A stretch of 48,238 bases of DNA. It comes from Streptomyces graminilatus (GTDB lineage Bacteria; Actinomycetota; Actinomycetes; Streptomycetales; Streptomycetaceae). The notes under the pieces were generated by a model. The model saw only the letters and a list, made by a program, of their open reading frames with translations. It was not told the origin of the DNA and did no database searches. The stretch lies in the NCBI RefSeq assembly GCF_001418565.1, contig NZ_LIQQ01000211.1:1-48238 (forward strand). Direction: 5' to 3'. The translations under genes were made by a program, and so were the position numbers. This document shows positions 21,355 through 29,147 of the stretch, piece after piece (positions within the stretch are counted from its first letter, which is position 1; each line of letters opens with the position of its first letter).

Positions 21355-22782
21355 GTGGACCTGAACAACCTGACCGAGGAGGAATGGGCCACCTACCTCT
21401 CCCGCAGCCACGACTTCGAGCTGCAGGAACTCCAGTCGCTGAACGCCTACTACGAGGGCGACCAGCCCCTGTCGTACATGCACCCGGAGCTGCTGAAGGA
21501 GATCGGCGACCAGATCCGCCAGGTCGTCATCAACTGGCCGCAGCTGGTCGTCGACGCCGTCGAGGAGCGCCTGGACGTTGAGGGGTTCCGGTACCCGGAC
21601 TCCGACTCGGCGGACGACGACCTGTGGAAGTTGTGGCAGGCCAACGGCATGGACGAGAAGAGCCAGCAGGCCCACGTCGACGCCCTCGCCATGAAGCGGT
21701 CGTTCCTGGTAGTCGGGTCGAACCCGAAGGATGCCGCCACCCCGCTGGTCACGGCCGAATCGGCGCTGCAGATGTACGCCGACTTCGACCCGGCGACGCG
21801 AGAGATCCGGGCCGCGCTGAAGCGGTACAACGAGATCGACCCGCTCACCGCAGCCGTCCGCGACCGGTACGCCACCCTGTACCGGCCCGACGCCACCGTG
21901 CACTTCAAGTCCGGTGGCCCGGGCACGTGGACGGTCATCGACCGGGACGACCACAAGGTGGGTGAGCCGCTGGTAGCGGTCATGCCGAACCGGGGCCGTC
22001 TGCTGGTTCCTGGCGGTCAGTCGGAGATGAAAGCCGTTCTGCCCGTCTCGGACGCTGCCTGCAAGATCGCCACTGACCTGATGGTCGGCGCCGAGTTCCA
22101 CGCCCTGCCCCGAAGGGCCGCGTTCGGCTTCGACGAGGAAGACTTCGTGGACGTCAACGGCAAGCAGCTGTCGGTGTGGTCCCGTCTGACCGGGCGGATC
22201 TGGTCGACGTCCAAGACGAGGAAAGAGGACGGCGCCGACGTCATCCAGTTCCCCGCCGCCGACCTGTCCAACTTCCACGACACCATCGAGCTGCTCGCCC
22301 GCATCACGTCCGCGCTGGCCGCGCTGCCGCCCAACTACATGGGCCTGGTCGCCGACGACGCCGCCTCGGCGGACGCGATCCGCTCGCGCGAGACCCGGCT
22401 CATCAAGCGGTGCGAGCGCAAGCAGAAGCCGTTCGGCGGCGGCTACGAGCGGATGAACCGGCTGATCATGCGGATCATCGACGGGTCCTGGGACCCGAGG
22501 CTTCAGCGCCTGGAGACCCTGTGGCGGGACCCGGCCACCCCGACGTTCGCGCAGAAGGCCGACGCCACGGTGAAGCTGGTGCAGGCCAAAATCATTCCGA
22601 TCCCGCAGGCCCGCGAGGATCTGGGCTACTCGGCCTTGCAGCGCGCCCGTATGGCGGAGATGGACCGCGACGCCTTCACCCGCGCGCTGGGCGACGACTT
22701 CGCCGCCGGGTACGGGCCCAAGCCGGGCGACCCGGCCATACCGGCCGTGCCTGGGCCTGCCGGTCCGGTTCCGGTGGGGTAG
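21355..22782 (+). CDS. SPP1 gp6-type portal protein
   Basis: 475 aa, GTG start with GAGGGAGG upstream. The start (YLSRSHDFELQELQSLNAYYEGD) and central domain with SFLVVGSNP and IDGSWDPR fit the SPP1 gp6/Phage_prot_Gp6 portal group. It forms the dodecameric ring at the capsid vertex where DNA enters and the neck is joined. It lies between terminase and MuF genes as in other siphophages. The end of the protein is Pro/Gly-rich. Confidence 0.9.
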   Translation: MDLNNLTEEEWATYLSRSHDFELQELQSLNAYYEGDQPLSYMHPELLKEIGDQIRQVVINWPQLVVDAVEERLDVEGFRYPDSDSADDDLWKLWQANGMDEKSQQAHVDALAMKRSFLVVGSNPKDAATPLVTAESALQMYADFDPATREIRAALKRYNEIDPLTAAVRDRYATLYRPDATVHFKSGGPGTWTVIDRDDHKVGEPLVAVMPNRGRLLVPGGQSEMKAVLPVSDAACKIATDLMVGAEFHALPRRAAFGFDEEDFVDVNGKQLSVWSRLTGRIWSTSKTRKEDGADVIQFPAADLSNFHDTIELLARITSALAALPPNYMGLVADDAASADAIRSRETRLIKRCERKQKPFGGGYERMNRLIMRIIDGSWDPRLQRLETLWRDPATPTFAQKADATVKLVQAKIIPIPQAREDLGYSALQRARMAEMDRDAFTRALGDDFAAGYGPKPGDPAIPAVPGPAGPVPVG

Positions 22783-22785
22783 CCC

Positions 22786-23838
22786 GTGGTCGACACGATG
22801 ACGCGGGCCGTCGCCCTGGAGCAGTACAGGCATCAGCAGTTCCTGGTACGGCGTGCGGTGAACCGGGTTCAGGCGGTGTGGGGGCAGATCAGCCAGCGGG
22901 ACATCAGTGGTTCGTGGGCCCAGTTGTCGCCGCTGCTGGTGGCCGCGGTGACCGAGGCGCAGACCGAGGCCGCACGGCTCGCCGATCCGTACCTGGACGC
23001 GGTCCTGGCCGCCGAGGACGCCGACCCTGCCGCCGCTGGGAGGGTCGTGCCGTCCGCGTTCGCGGGGATCGCCTCCGACGGGCGCCCGCTGCTGTCGCTG
23101 CTGTACCAGCCGGTCATCGACTGGAAGGTGCGGATGCTCGCCGGGCAGTCCCCCGACGATGCGTTCCGCGGGTCCCTGGCAAGCGCCCTGCGGATCACCT
23201 CCACACAGGTTGCGGATGCCGGGCGCGGGGCGACCAGCGTGGCCATGGCCGGCCGCCGGACCATTCAGGGCTACGTGCGTGTGGTGCAGCCGCCCGCCTG
23301 CGGACGGTGCGTGATCCTGGCGGGCACCGAGTGGGGCTGGAACAAGGGCTTCCAGCGGCATCCCCGGTGTGACTGCATCCATCTGCCGACGACGCTGATC
23401 GCCCGCAACCAGCACCGGGGCGGCCTGCGCGGCGACAGCTTCTCGCCGACGACGCGGCCGGGCAGCGCGGAGCGCGGGTTCATCAGCCCGCGCGCCTACT
23501 TCAACGGCCTGTCCCGCGCCGAGCAGGACCGCGTCTTCACCCAGGCCGGCGCGCAGGCGATCCGGGAGGGAGCGGACATGGCACAGGTCGTCAACGCCCG
23601 GCGCGGCATGTCGACGATGACCGCCTACGGCCGCCGCGTGCAGGCGACCACCGAGGGCACGACCCGGCGCGGCGCCTTCTACCGGCAGGAACGAGCACGC
23701 GCGGTCGCGGCCGGGCAGACGACGGCCGCGAACTTCCGGCTGCTGACGCCACGCCTGATGCCCGAAGAGATCTACCGGCTCGCGCAGAGCCGGGACGAGG
23801 CGCTCGCCATGCTGCGGCGCTTCGGCTACCTGACCTGA
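22786..23838 (+). CDS. MuF-like minor head protein
   Basis: 350 aa, GTG start. The N-terminal 150 residues are helical. A typical MuF-domain segment follows: CGRCVILAGTEW then FQRHPRCDCIH near residues 172-200, with paired Cys and His in this region. Members of this group connect the portal to the capsid interior or are ejected with DNA; no protease triad is evident, and no separate prohead protease gene was found elsewhere in the window. The C-terminal region is basic (ARRGMSTMTAYGRRVQATTE). Confidence 0.82.
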   Translation: MVDTMTRAVALEQYRHQQFLVRRAVNRVQAVWGQISQRDISGSWAQLSPLLVAAVTEAQTEAARLADPYLDAVLAAEDADPAAAGRVVPSAFAGIASDGRPLLSLLYQPVIDWKVRMLAGQSPDDAFRGSLASALRITSTQVADAGRGATSVAMAGRRTIQGYVRVVQPPACGRCVILAGTEWGWNKGFQRHPRCDCIHLPTTLIARNQHRGGLRGDSFSPTTRPGSAERGFISPRAYFNGLSRAEQDRVFTQAGAQAIREGADMAQVVNARRGMSTMTAYGRRVQATTEGTTRRGAFYRQERARAVAAGQTTAANFRLLTPRLMPEEIYRLAQSRDEALAMLRRFGYLT

Positions 23839-23885
23839 CCCCGGCGCAACGCCGACGGTCACCACCTCCTGCAACGGGAGCAGCA

Positions 23886-24548
23886 ATGAGCACACCTCCA
23901 GCGCCGGCCACCGACCCGGCGGGCAACCCGCCGACCCCCGGACCGGCCCCGGCAGCACCCCCCGCCCCTGCGGTACCCGCAACGCCGCCGGCGCCCGCCC
24001 CGGGCGCACCTCCGGCGGGTGACGGTGACCCGGCGCTCGGCCCGGAGGGAGAGAAGGCCCTCACCGAGTGGAAGAAGCGGGCCAAGGAAGCTGAGCAGCG
24101 GGAGAAGGACCAGGCGGCCCGCCTCAAGGAGTTCGAGGACCGCGACAAGACCGAAGCGGAGAAGCAGGCGGACGCCCTGAAGGCGGCCACCGAGCGCGCG
24201 GAGCAGGCCACCCGGCTCGCGGTCAGCTCTCAGGTCGAGGCCCTCGCTGCGGGCCGCTTCCAGGACCCTCAGGACGCGGTGACCGCCCTCCAGAGCGGCA
24301 CCTTCGTCACGGCGGACGGCACGGTCGACCGGGCCGCCATCACGGCCGCGCTGGACAACCTCCTGACCCAGAAACCGCACTGGGCGCCGTCCGGTCCGCT
24401 CACACCGCGCCCGGACCCGTCTCAGGGGCCGCGCCCCGGCGGCACTGCGGGCGGCGTCGAGGACCAGATCGCTGCGGCGAAGGCCAAGGGCGACTGGCGA
24501 ACGGTGCTGTCCCTGGAAAACGCCAAGCTCGCCAACGTCAAGAACTGA
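23886..24548 (+). CDS. Capsid scaffolding protein
   Basis: 220 aa, ATG start with GGGAGCA upstream. The first 50 residues are Pro/Ala-rich; residues 55-125 form a highly charged coiled coil (EWKKRAKEAEQREKDQAAR); the C-terminus ends in a short Lys/Asn helix, the part that contacts the capsid protein in scaffolds of this type. Position between minor head protein and major capsid protein supports this. It should be absent from mature heads. Confidence 0.85.
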   Translation: MSTPPAPATDPAGNPPTPGPAPAAPPAPAVPATPPAPAPGAPPAGDGDPALGPEGEKALTEWKKRAKEAEQREKDQAARLKEFEDRDKTEAEKQADALKAATERAEQATRLAVSSQVEALAAGRFQDPQDAVTALQSGTFVTADGTVDRAAITAALDNLLTQKPHWAPSGPLTPRPDPSQGPRPGGTAGGVEDQIAAAKAKGDWRTVLSLENAKLANVKN

Positions 24549-24595
24549 TCATCCGGGCAGGCAGGACGCCGCGCCCCGCACCCTAAGGAGCCCCC

Positions 24596-25789
24596 ATGGC
24601 TGGGAGCATCACTGCCCTGGGCACGACGTACAACCTGCCCAACTACACCGGCATCCTCCACCAGCTCACCCCCGACGACACCCCGTTCTTCTCCGCGATC
24701 GGCGGCCTGACCGGCGGCGGCCAGAGCACCGCGAAGGAGTTCGAGTGGCAGACCTTCGACCTGCGCAACGCAGGCCAGAACACCGCCCTTGAGGGGCAGG
24801 ACGCGCCCACGGACCAGGAGCGGGTGCGCGGGTCGGTCGACAACATCACGCAGATCCACCACGAGACTGTCGGCGTCTCCTACACCAAGCTCGCCGCGGT
24901 CGGCGCGCACTCCGGTCTGAACATCGAGGCGACCAACCCGGTCCGCAACGAGCTGGACTGGCAGACGGAGCAGATGCTGAAGCAGATGGTCCGCGACGTC
25001 GAGTGGTCCTTCGTGAACGGCCTCTACCAGAAGCCGTCCGACAACACGACGGTCCGCAGGACGCGCGGCATGATCCAGGCGATCACCACCAACGTGCAGA
25101 GCTTCGGCTCGGCGCTCGGCTCCGCGGCCGGCGCGATCAGCACGGACGCGTTCACGCTCTCTGCTCACGGCCTGGTGGCCGGCGACCAGGTCACCCTGGA
25201 CACCATCGTCACCCTGACCGGTGTCAGCGCGGACACCCCGTACTACGTGGTGACGGTGACCACGAACACCTTCAAGCTGGCCGCGACCAAGGGCGGTGCG
25301 GCCATCGACCTGACGGGCGGCGACGGCACCGCCAACGTCACGAAGCTCGCCGCAGTCAGCAAGAGTGCCATCGACGGTCTGCTGCAGACGGTCTTCGACA
25401 ACGGCGGGATCATGGAGTCGGAGACCGCGACGCTGGTCGTCGGCTCGACCTCGAAGCGGGGCGTCACCGACGCCTACGCGAACGCCTACGGCAAGTACCA
25501 GGAGACCAGCCGTTCCGTCGGCGGCGTCAACCTGCAGACGATCCAGACCGACTTCGGCGTGCTGAACATCATGCTCGACCGGCACATGCCCAAGCACAAG
25601 ATCATGGTGGCGTCGCTCGAAGAGTGCATGCCGGTCTACCTGGAGACGCCCGGCAAGGGTCACTTCTTCGCCGAGCCGCTCGCCAAGACCGGCGCCAAGG
25701 AGCGCACCCAGCTCTACGGCGAGGTCGGCCTGAAGTACGGCAACGAGCGCAAGCACGGCCTGGGCACCGGCTTCCTCGCCAGCCTGTAG
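24596..25789 (+). CDS. Major capsid protein (SU10/DUF5309-type, HK97 fold)
   Basis: 397 aa, ATG start with TAAGGAG 6 bp upstream. The N-terminal half (TPFFSAIGG, FEWQTFDLRN and QIHHETVGVSYTK) and the C-terminal half (KIMVASLEECMPVYL, GEVGLKYGNERKHG) match the SU10-type capsid group. Residues about 172-256 are a Thr/Val/Gly-rich beta insertion (GLVAGDQVTLDTIVTLTGV) that looks like an Ig-like or beta-sandwich surface domain. It builds the icosahedral head with the scaffold just upstream. The insertion may decorate or stabilise the shell. Confidence 0.9.
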   Translation: MAGSITALGTTYNLPNYTGILHQLTPDDTPFFSAIGGLTGGGQSTAKEFEWQTFDLRNAGQNTALEGQDAPTDQERVRGSVDNITQIHHETVGVSYTKLAAVGAHSGLNIEATNPVRNELDWQTEQMLKQMVRDVEWSFVNGLYQKPSDNTTVRRTRGMIQAITTNVQSFGSALGSAAGAISTDAFTLSAHGLVAGDQVTLDTIVTLTGVSADTPYYVVTVTTNTFKLAATKGGAAIDLTGGDGTANVTKLAAVSKSAIDGLLQTVFDNGGIMESETATLVVGSTSKRGVTDAYANAYGKYQETSRSVGGVNLQTIQTDFGVLNIMLDRHMPKHKIMVASLEECMPVYLETPGKGHFFAEPLAKTGAKERTQLYGEVGLKYGNERKHGLGTGFLASL

Positions 25790-25804
25790 ACGGGGAGACG
25801 GACG

Positions 25805-26164
25805 GTGGCACTGGCAACCCTCGCGGATCTGGTCGAGCGGCTCGGCCGTGACCTGACGGCAACGGAGGAGCGTCAGGCCACCGCCTGGCTGACCGACGCG
25901 ACCGCGCTCATCCTGAAGCCGTTCCCGCAGTACGCGACCGCACCCACGGACATCTCCACCAAGGTCTGTTGCGCCATGGTGCTGCGGAAGCTGGACAACC
26001 CGAACGGGAAACGGCAGGAGTCGCTGGACGACTACTCGTACACCATCGACTCGTCCCGCTCGCGGGGCGAGGTGTACCTGTCCGACGACGAGGCCGACGA
26101 GCTGCGGCCTCCGAAGAAGTCGGCGTTCAGCATCGTCCCTGGCGCACCTGTCGAGGAGTCGTGA
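25805..26164 (+). CDS. Head-tail connector protein (gp6/gp15-like)
   Basis: 119 aa, GTG start with GGGGAGA upstream. Helical protein with LVERLGRDLTATEERQATAWLTDAT, the start seen in phage head-tail adaptor proteins that attach below the portal. Size, helix content and position directly after the capsid gene fit. It ends overlapping the next gene. Confidence 0.8.
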   Translation: MALATLADLVERLGRDLTATEERQATAWLTDATALILKPFPQYATAPTDISTKVCCAMVLRKLDNPNGKRQESLDDYSYTIDSSRSRGEVYLSDDEADELRPPKKSAFSIVPGAPVEES

Positions 26165-26571
26165 ACGTCGACGGCGTCCTCGCCGCCGGCAGGACGGCGG
26201 CCGAGTCCCGGATGCGGGACACCGTCCGCCTCTACACCCAGGCAGATGACGTCTTCAACCGGACCACCGGCACCACGGTGCCCGGGGCGAAGACGACGCT
26301 GTACGAGGGCAAGGGGCGGGTCAAGCCCATCGGGCAGAGCGGCGGCGAGGACACCTCCGCCGGCGAACGCGAGGTGCTGCTCCGGGAGTACGAGGTGTCG
26401 CTGCCCTGGGCCACGGTCCTGCCCGGCGGCACCCGCGTACTGCCCGGTACCCGCATCGAGGTCCTGGTCTCGCCCGATGCCCGCATGACGGGTCTGGTCC
26501 TGTGGGTCGTCGCAGCCCAGTTCCACGACCAGGCGACAGCCTGGCGGATCAGTACGGAGGACAGGTCATGA
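26161..26571 (+). CDS. Head closure protein (DUF6093-like)
   Basis: 136 aa from the GTG at 26161, overlapping the connector stop. The start (RMRDTVRLYTQADDVFNRTTG) and beta-rich middle with VLPGTRIEVLVSPDARMTG correspond to DUF6093 proteins found as neck components of actinophages. It is expected to be a stopper that closes the filled head. Coupled by ATGA to the next gene. Confidence 0.75.
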   Translation: MNVDGVLAAGRTAAESRMRDTVRLYTQADDVFNRTTGTTVPGAKTTLYEGKGRVKPIGQSGGEDTSAGEREVLLREYEVSLPWATVLPGGTRVLPGTRIEVLVSPDARMTGLVLWVVAAQFHDQATAWRISTEDRS

Positions 26572-26969
26572 CGGCGGGACGCTTCGACATGCGCGACGTG
26601 CGACGCCTGGAACGCCACCTGGCGCGCAGCATCCCCCGGGTCCGTAAGGACGCCCGCGCGGTCACCACGCGCGGCGCCCTCAACGTCAAGAACAACTGGC
26701 GGGCCAACGCCCGGGCCACCAGCGGGAAGCACGCCAAGCACTACCCGCGCACCGTGGGCTTCGACATCGCCGCCTACGGCCGCGACCTGTTCATGGCCAC
26801 GATCGGCCCGGACAAGGCCGGGATCCAGGGCCCGCTGGGCGCCATCCTGGAGTACGGGTCGGTGCACAACCCGCCCCACAACGACGGCGGCCGGGCACTG
26901 GCCACCGAGATGCCCCAGTTCCTGGCCCAGATGGAACTGCTTGCCGCGCGCGGCCTGGCCTGGTGGTGA
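26568..26969 (+). CDS. HK97 gp10-like neck/tail protein
   Basis: 133 aa from the ATG at 26568. Basic N-terminal helix (DVRRLERHLARSIPRVRKDAR), then a beta region and ILEYGSVHNPPHNDGG, the conserved E-x-G-x4-P motif of HK97 gp10/Phage_HK97_gp10-type proteins. It forms part of the head-tail joint. Neighbours on both sides are neck genes. Confidence 0.82.
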   Translation: MTAGRFDMRDVRRLERHLARSIPRVRKDARAVTTRGALNVKNNWRANARATSGKHAKHYPRTVGFDIAAYGRDLFMATIGPDKAGIQGPLGAILEYGSVHNPPHNDGGRALATEMPQFLAQMELLAARGLAWW

Positions 26970-26973
26970 CTCG

Positions 26974-27387
26974 ATGGCCACACCACCGGATGTCCTGCCG
27001 CACATGGACGCCGTCCAGGCCGCCCTGGAGGCCGTCGACCTGACGGTCTACGTGGGCGGCGCCCCCACCGGCGAAGGCTGGACGCCGCCGGACAAGTTCT
27101 GCGTGCTGTACCCGGACCCGGGTATGGCGGTACGGGCGTCGCTCGCCGACGACCGCACGCACTTCGACTCGACCATGCAGGTCACCTGCGTGGGCAGTGA
27201 CGTCGAGCGCGCCCTGTGGGTGGCCTCCCGCGTCCGCCTGGCCCTCGCCGTGCCCCTCACGGTCGTCGGCCGGTCCTGCTGGCCGGCCGAGGACCTCGGC
27301 GGGCCGCCCGTCCAGCGGGACGACGACGTCGCCCCGCCCGTCTATTTCGTGCCGGTCCAGTACCGGATCTGCTCGACCCCCGCCTGA
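26974..27387 (+). CDS. Tail completion/terminator protein (gp17-like)
   Basis: 137 aa from the ATG at 26974, 4 bp after the previous stop; the longer frame starting at 26941 overlaps the neck gene and is not needed. Alpha/beta protein with FCVLYPDPGMAV, MQVTCVGSDVERALWVASRVR, typical of tail terminator proteins that cap the tail tube and fit it to the head. The location before the tail tube gene agrees. Confidence 0.75.
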   Translation: MATPPDVLPHMDAVQAALEAVDLTVYVGGAPTGEGWTPPDKFCVLYPDPGMAVRASLADDRTHFDSTMQVTCVGSDVERALWVASRVRLALAVPLTVVGRSCWPAEDLGGPPVQRDDDVAPPVYFVPVQYRICSTPA

Positions 27388-27406
27388 CCCGACAGGAGAG
27401 TCCCTC

Positions 27407-27739
27407 ATGGCGCTTCTCGCCCAGCAGGTCGTCGCACTGAGCGGCCTGACCCCGACCTACTCGGCTGCTGCCGCGTCCACCACGGTGACGTGCGGCGAAC
27501 GCAGCTTCCTGCACGTCAAGAACACCAACGGCTCCAGCATGACGGTCACGCTCACGGCGACCGCTAAGGTCCGCGGCCAGGCCGCCGCCGACGTCGTCGT
27601 GACCGTCCCGGCGACGACCGGCGACAAGATGATCGGCCCCATCACGGCGGACCTGTTCGCCTCCGCGGTCGACGGGGTGAGCGCGTCGGTCACCTACTCG
27701 TCGACGACCAGCGTCACCGTCGCCAGCCTCGTCATCTGA
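27407..27739 (+). CDS. Small beta-rich virion protein
   Basis: 110 aa from the ATG at 27407, with CAGGAGAG 8 bp upstream. Nearly all Ser/Thr/Val/Ala, predicted as a beta sandwich, with one Cys. It may be a head decoration protein or a short tail accessory. The terminator directly downstream could let it be made in greater amount than the genes behind. No exact family recognised. Confidence 0.65.
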   Translation: MALLAQQVVALSGLTPTYSAAAASTTVTCGERSFLHVKNTNGSSMTVTLTATAKVRGQAAADVVVTVPATTGDKMIGPITADLFASAVDGVSASVTYSSTTSVTVASLVI

Positions 27740-27770
27740 CCTCGCCCGGCCTGTCCCGTCCGCCCCGCCC

Positions 27771-27794
27771 GCCCCGCCTGCCCGGGGCTTTTTT
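27771..27794 (+). terminator. Intrinsic terminator before tail tube gene
   Basis: GCCCCG (27771-27776) and CGGGGC (27783-27788) form a 6-bp stem followed by six T. A T-run this long is rare in this genome, so it is a good terminator. It separates neck genes from the tail tube gene; read-through or an own promoter must supply the tail genes. Confidence 0.8.
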
Positions 27795-27813
27795 CATGCC
27801 CTGAGGAGGGTTC

Positions 27814-28293
27814 ATGTCCGACCTGATCAACGACGGAATGACCAAGGTGAGCTGGGTTGCCAGCATCGCCAACATCAACGCGCCGACCGCGGCCGAGCTG
27901 ACGGCGGGCCAGGACTTCACGACCCGCATCACCCCCGACGGCCTGAAGATCGACCCGTCCACGGCGGACGTCGACACGTCCAGCCTGGCGTCGACCTTCG
28001 ACACCAAGACCGTGGGCCGCGTGGGCTTCGACACCGAGACGACGTTCAAGCGCGGCACCACCGGCCCGGAGGACCTGCCCTACACGACGCTCAAGTACGG
28101 CGTCAGCGGCTACCTCGCCATCCGCCGCGGCGTCGCCTACGCCACCGCCTGGACGGCCGGGCAGAAGGCCGAGGTCTACCCGATCACCTGCGGCGAGCCG
28201 CAGAACAACGCTCCCGCGGCGAACGAGGTCATGAAGTTCACCTCTCCGATGAAGGTCACCAACCCGCCGGCGACCGCCGCGACGGTCGCCTGA
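27814..28293 (+). CDS. Major tail tube protein
   Basis: 159 aa, ATG start with GAGGAGGG 4-11 bp upstream. Beta-rich with the tail tube look: ITPDGLKIDPSTADVDTSSL, FDTETTFKRG, and an end with KFTSPMKVTNPPA. It polymerises into the tail tube around the tape measure. Its TGA overlaps the chaperone ATG. Size is normal for siphophage tubes. Confidence 0.85.
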   Translation: MSDLINDGMTKVSWVASIANINAPTAAELTAGQDFTTRITPDGLKIDPSTADVDTSSLASTFDTKTVGRVGFDTETTFKRGTTGPEDLPYTTLKYGVSGYLAIRRGVAYATAWTAGQKAEVYPITCGEPQNNAPAANEVMKFTSPMKVTNPPATAATVA

Positions 28294-28817
28294 TGCCGAA
28301 CATCGAGGACATCCTCAAGGCCGCGAAGCCCCGGGAACGCACCGTCCGTGTGTGCGTCCGGGGCGACCTGGCCAGCGAGGCGGAACGCCTCGCGGACGAG
28401 CTGGCGCAGGTGTCGCAGGAGTGGGAGCCCTCCAGCATCGCGGACGAGCACCCCGCGCGCACGATCGCCGCCCAGCTGCGCATCGCGCAGACGGCGGCCA
28501 AGGCCGCCGAGGAGCCGTTCGTCCTGCGGTTCATCGGCGACCAGGCCTACAGCGACCTCCTGGCCGCGCACCCGTCGGACAACGCCAACGAGCTGTTCGA
28601 CGACCGGACGTTCCCGAAGGCGCTGATTGTCGCCTCGTGCGTCGACCCGAAGATGACCCCCGAGCAGGCCAACGCCCTGTTCGAGATCGTCAACAAGGGC
28701 GAGCAGAAGCGCCTGTTCGATGCCGCGTGGGAGGTCAACAACGACGCGGCAGCCGACGCGTCCCCTTTCTCGCTGGCCGCCTCCGCACTCCTGGCGGCCG
28801 TTGGCGGCGAGAAGTAG
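28293..28817 (+). CDS. Tail assembly chaperone, short form (gpG-like)
   Basis: 174 aa in the zero frame. Helical protein between the tail tube and tape measure genes, the fixed position of tail chaperones in long-tailed phages. It should coat the tape measure during tail assembly and be absent from virions. A slippery CCCTTTC lies near its 3' end at 28763-28769, so a fraction of ribosomes would make the longer fusion described separately. Start ATG overlaps the tail tube stop. Confidence 0.88.
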   Translation: MPNIEDILKAAKPRERTVRVCVRGDLASEAERLADELAQVSQEWEPSSIADEHPARTIAAQLRIAQTAAKAAEEPFVLRFIGDQAYSDLLAAHPSDNANELFDDRTFPKALIVASCVDPKMTPEQANALFEIVNKGEQKRLFDAAWEVNNDAAADASPFSLAASALLAAVGGEK

Positions 28818-29122
28818 AAGCCGCCCGCGCCTGGGGCGTGCCCCGCTCCGTGTTCATGGGGCGCACCGTCGGGCCGGGCGAGCCGTTGTGGCTGGCCGAG
28901 GACCGGGCATGGGCGTTCGCCCTGCTGGAGGTTGAGGCGGACGCCTGCCCGGAGTGCAGGCAGCCGTGGGGCGAGGCCACCGATGCGGCGAACGAGTTCA
29001 GCTACCGGGCTGAGCTGATCCGCTGCCACGCCTGCACGGCGTCAGCGACGGCCGTGAAGGCCTACCAGGACAAGGGCGGCAAGTCCGAGGGGCTGCACGT
29101 CCACATCGAACGGCGCCCGTAG
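28293..29122 (+). CDS. Tail assembly chaperone, -1 frameshift fusion (gpGT-like)
   Basis: Predicted 276 aa: 159 residues from the zero frame, then 117 residues read in the -1 frame from 28769 to 29122. The heptamer C CCT TTC at 28763-28769 is in the right phase (X XXY YYZ). Five bases later, GGCCGCC (28775-28781) and GGCGGCC (28793-28799) form a 7-bp stem that could stall ribosomes. The -1 part has CPECRQPWGEAT and a later CHAC, probably one zinc site, and has no good start codon of its own near the overlap. Frameshifting between these two frames is conserved across siphophages, which supports the call; the product was not tested. Confidence 0.85.
28763..28799 (+). promoter_or_regulatory. Programmed -1 frameshift signal
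   Basis: Slippery CCCTTTC at 28763-28769, a 5-base spacer, and an inverted repeat at 28775-28781 and 28793-28799 with an 11-nt loop. Phase, spacing and position near the end of the first frame all fit a recoding signal. Confidence 0.85.
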
Positions 29123-29147
29123 CGCCCTGACGTGACGGGGGTGAGCT

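Noticed and set aside
19197..21392. 731-codon minus-strand frame opposite the terminase genes
   Set aside because: Shadow of the large terminase; no domain motif, no ribosome site, composition typical of antisense high-GC frames.
21289..24009. 906-codon open frame on the minus strand across portal, MuF and scaffold genes
   Set aside because: It is antisense to well-supported head genes, is Arg/Gly/Val-rich low-complexity sequence, and results from high GC at third codon positions.
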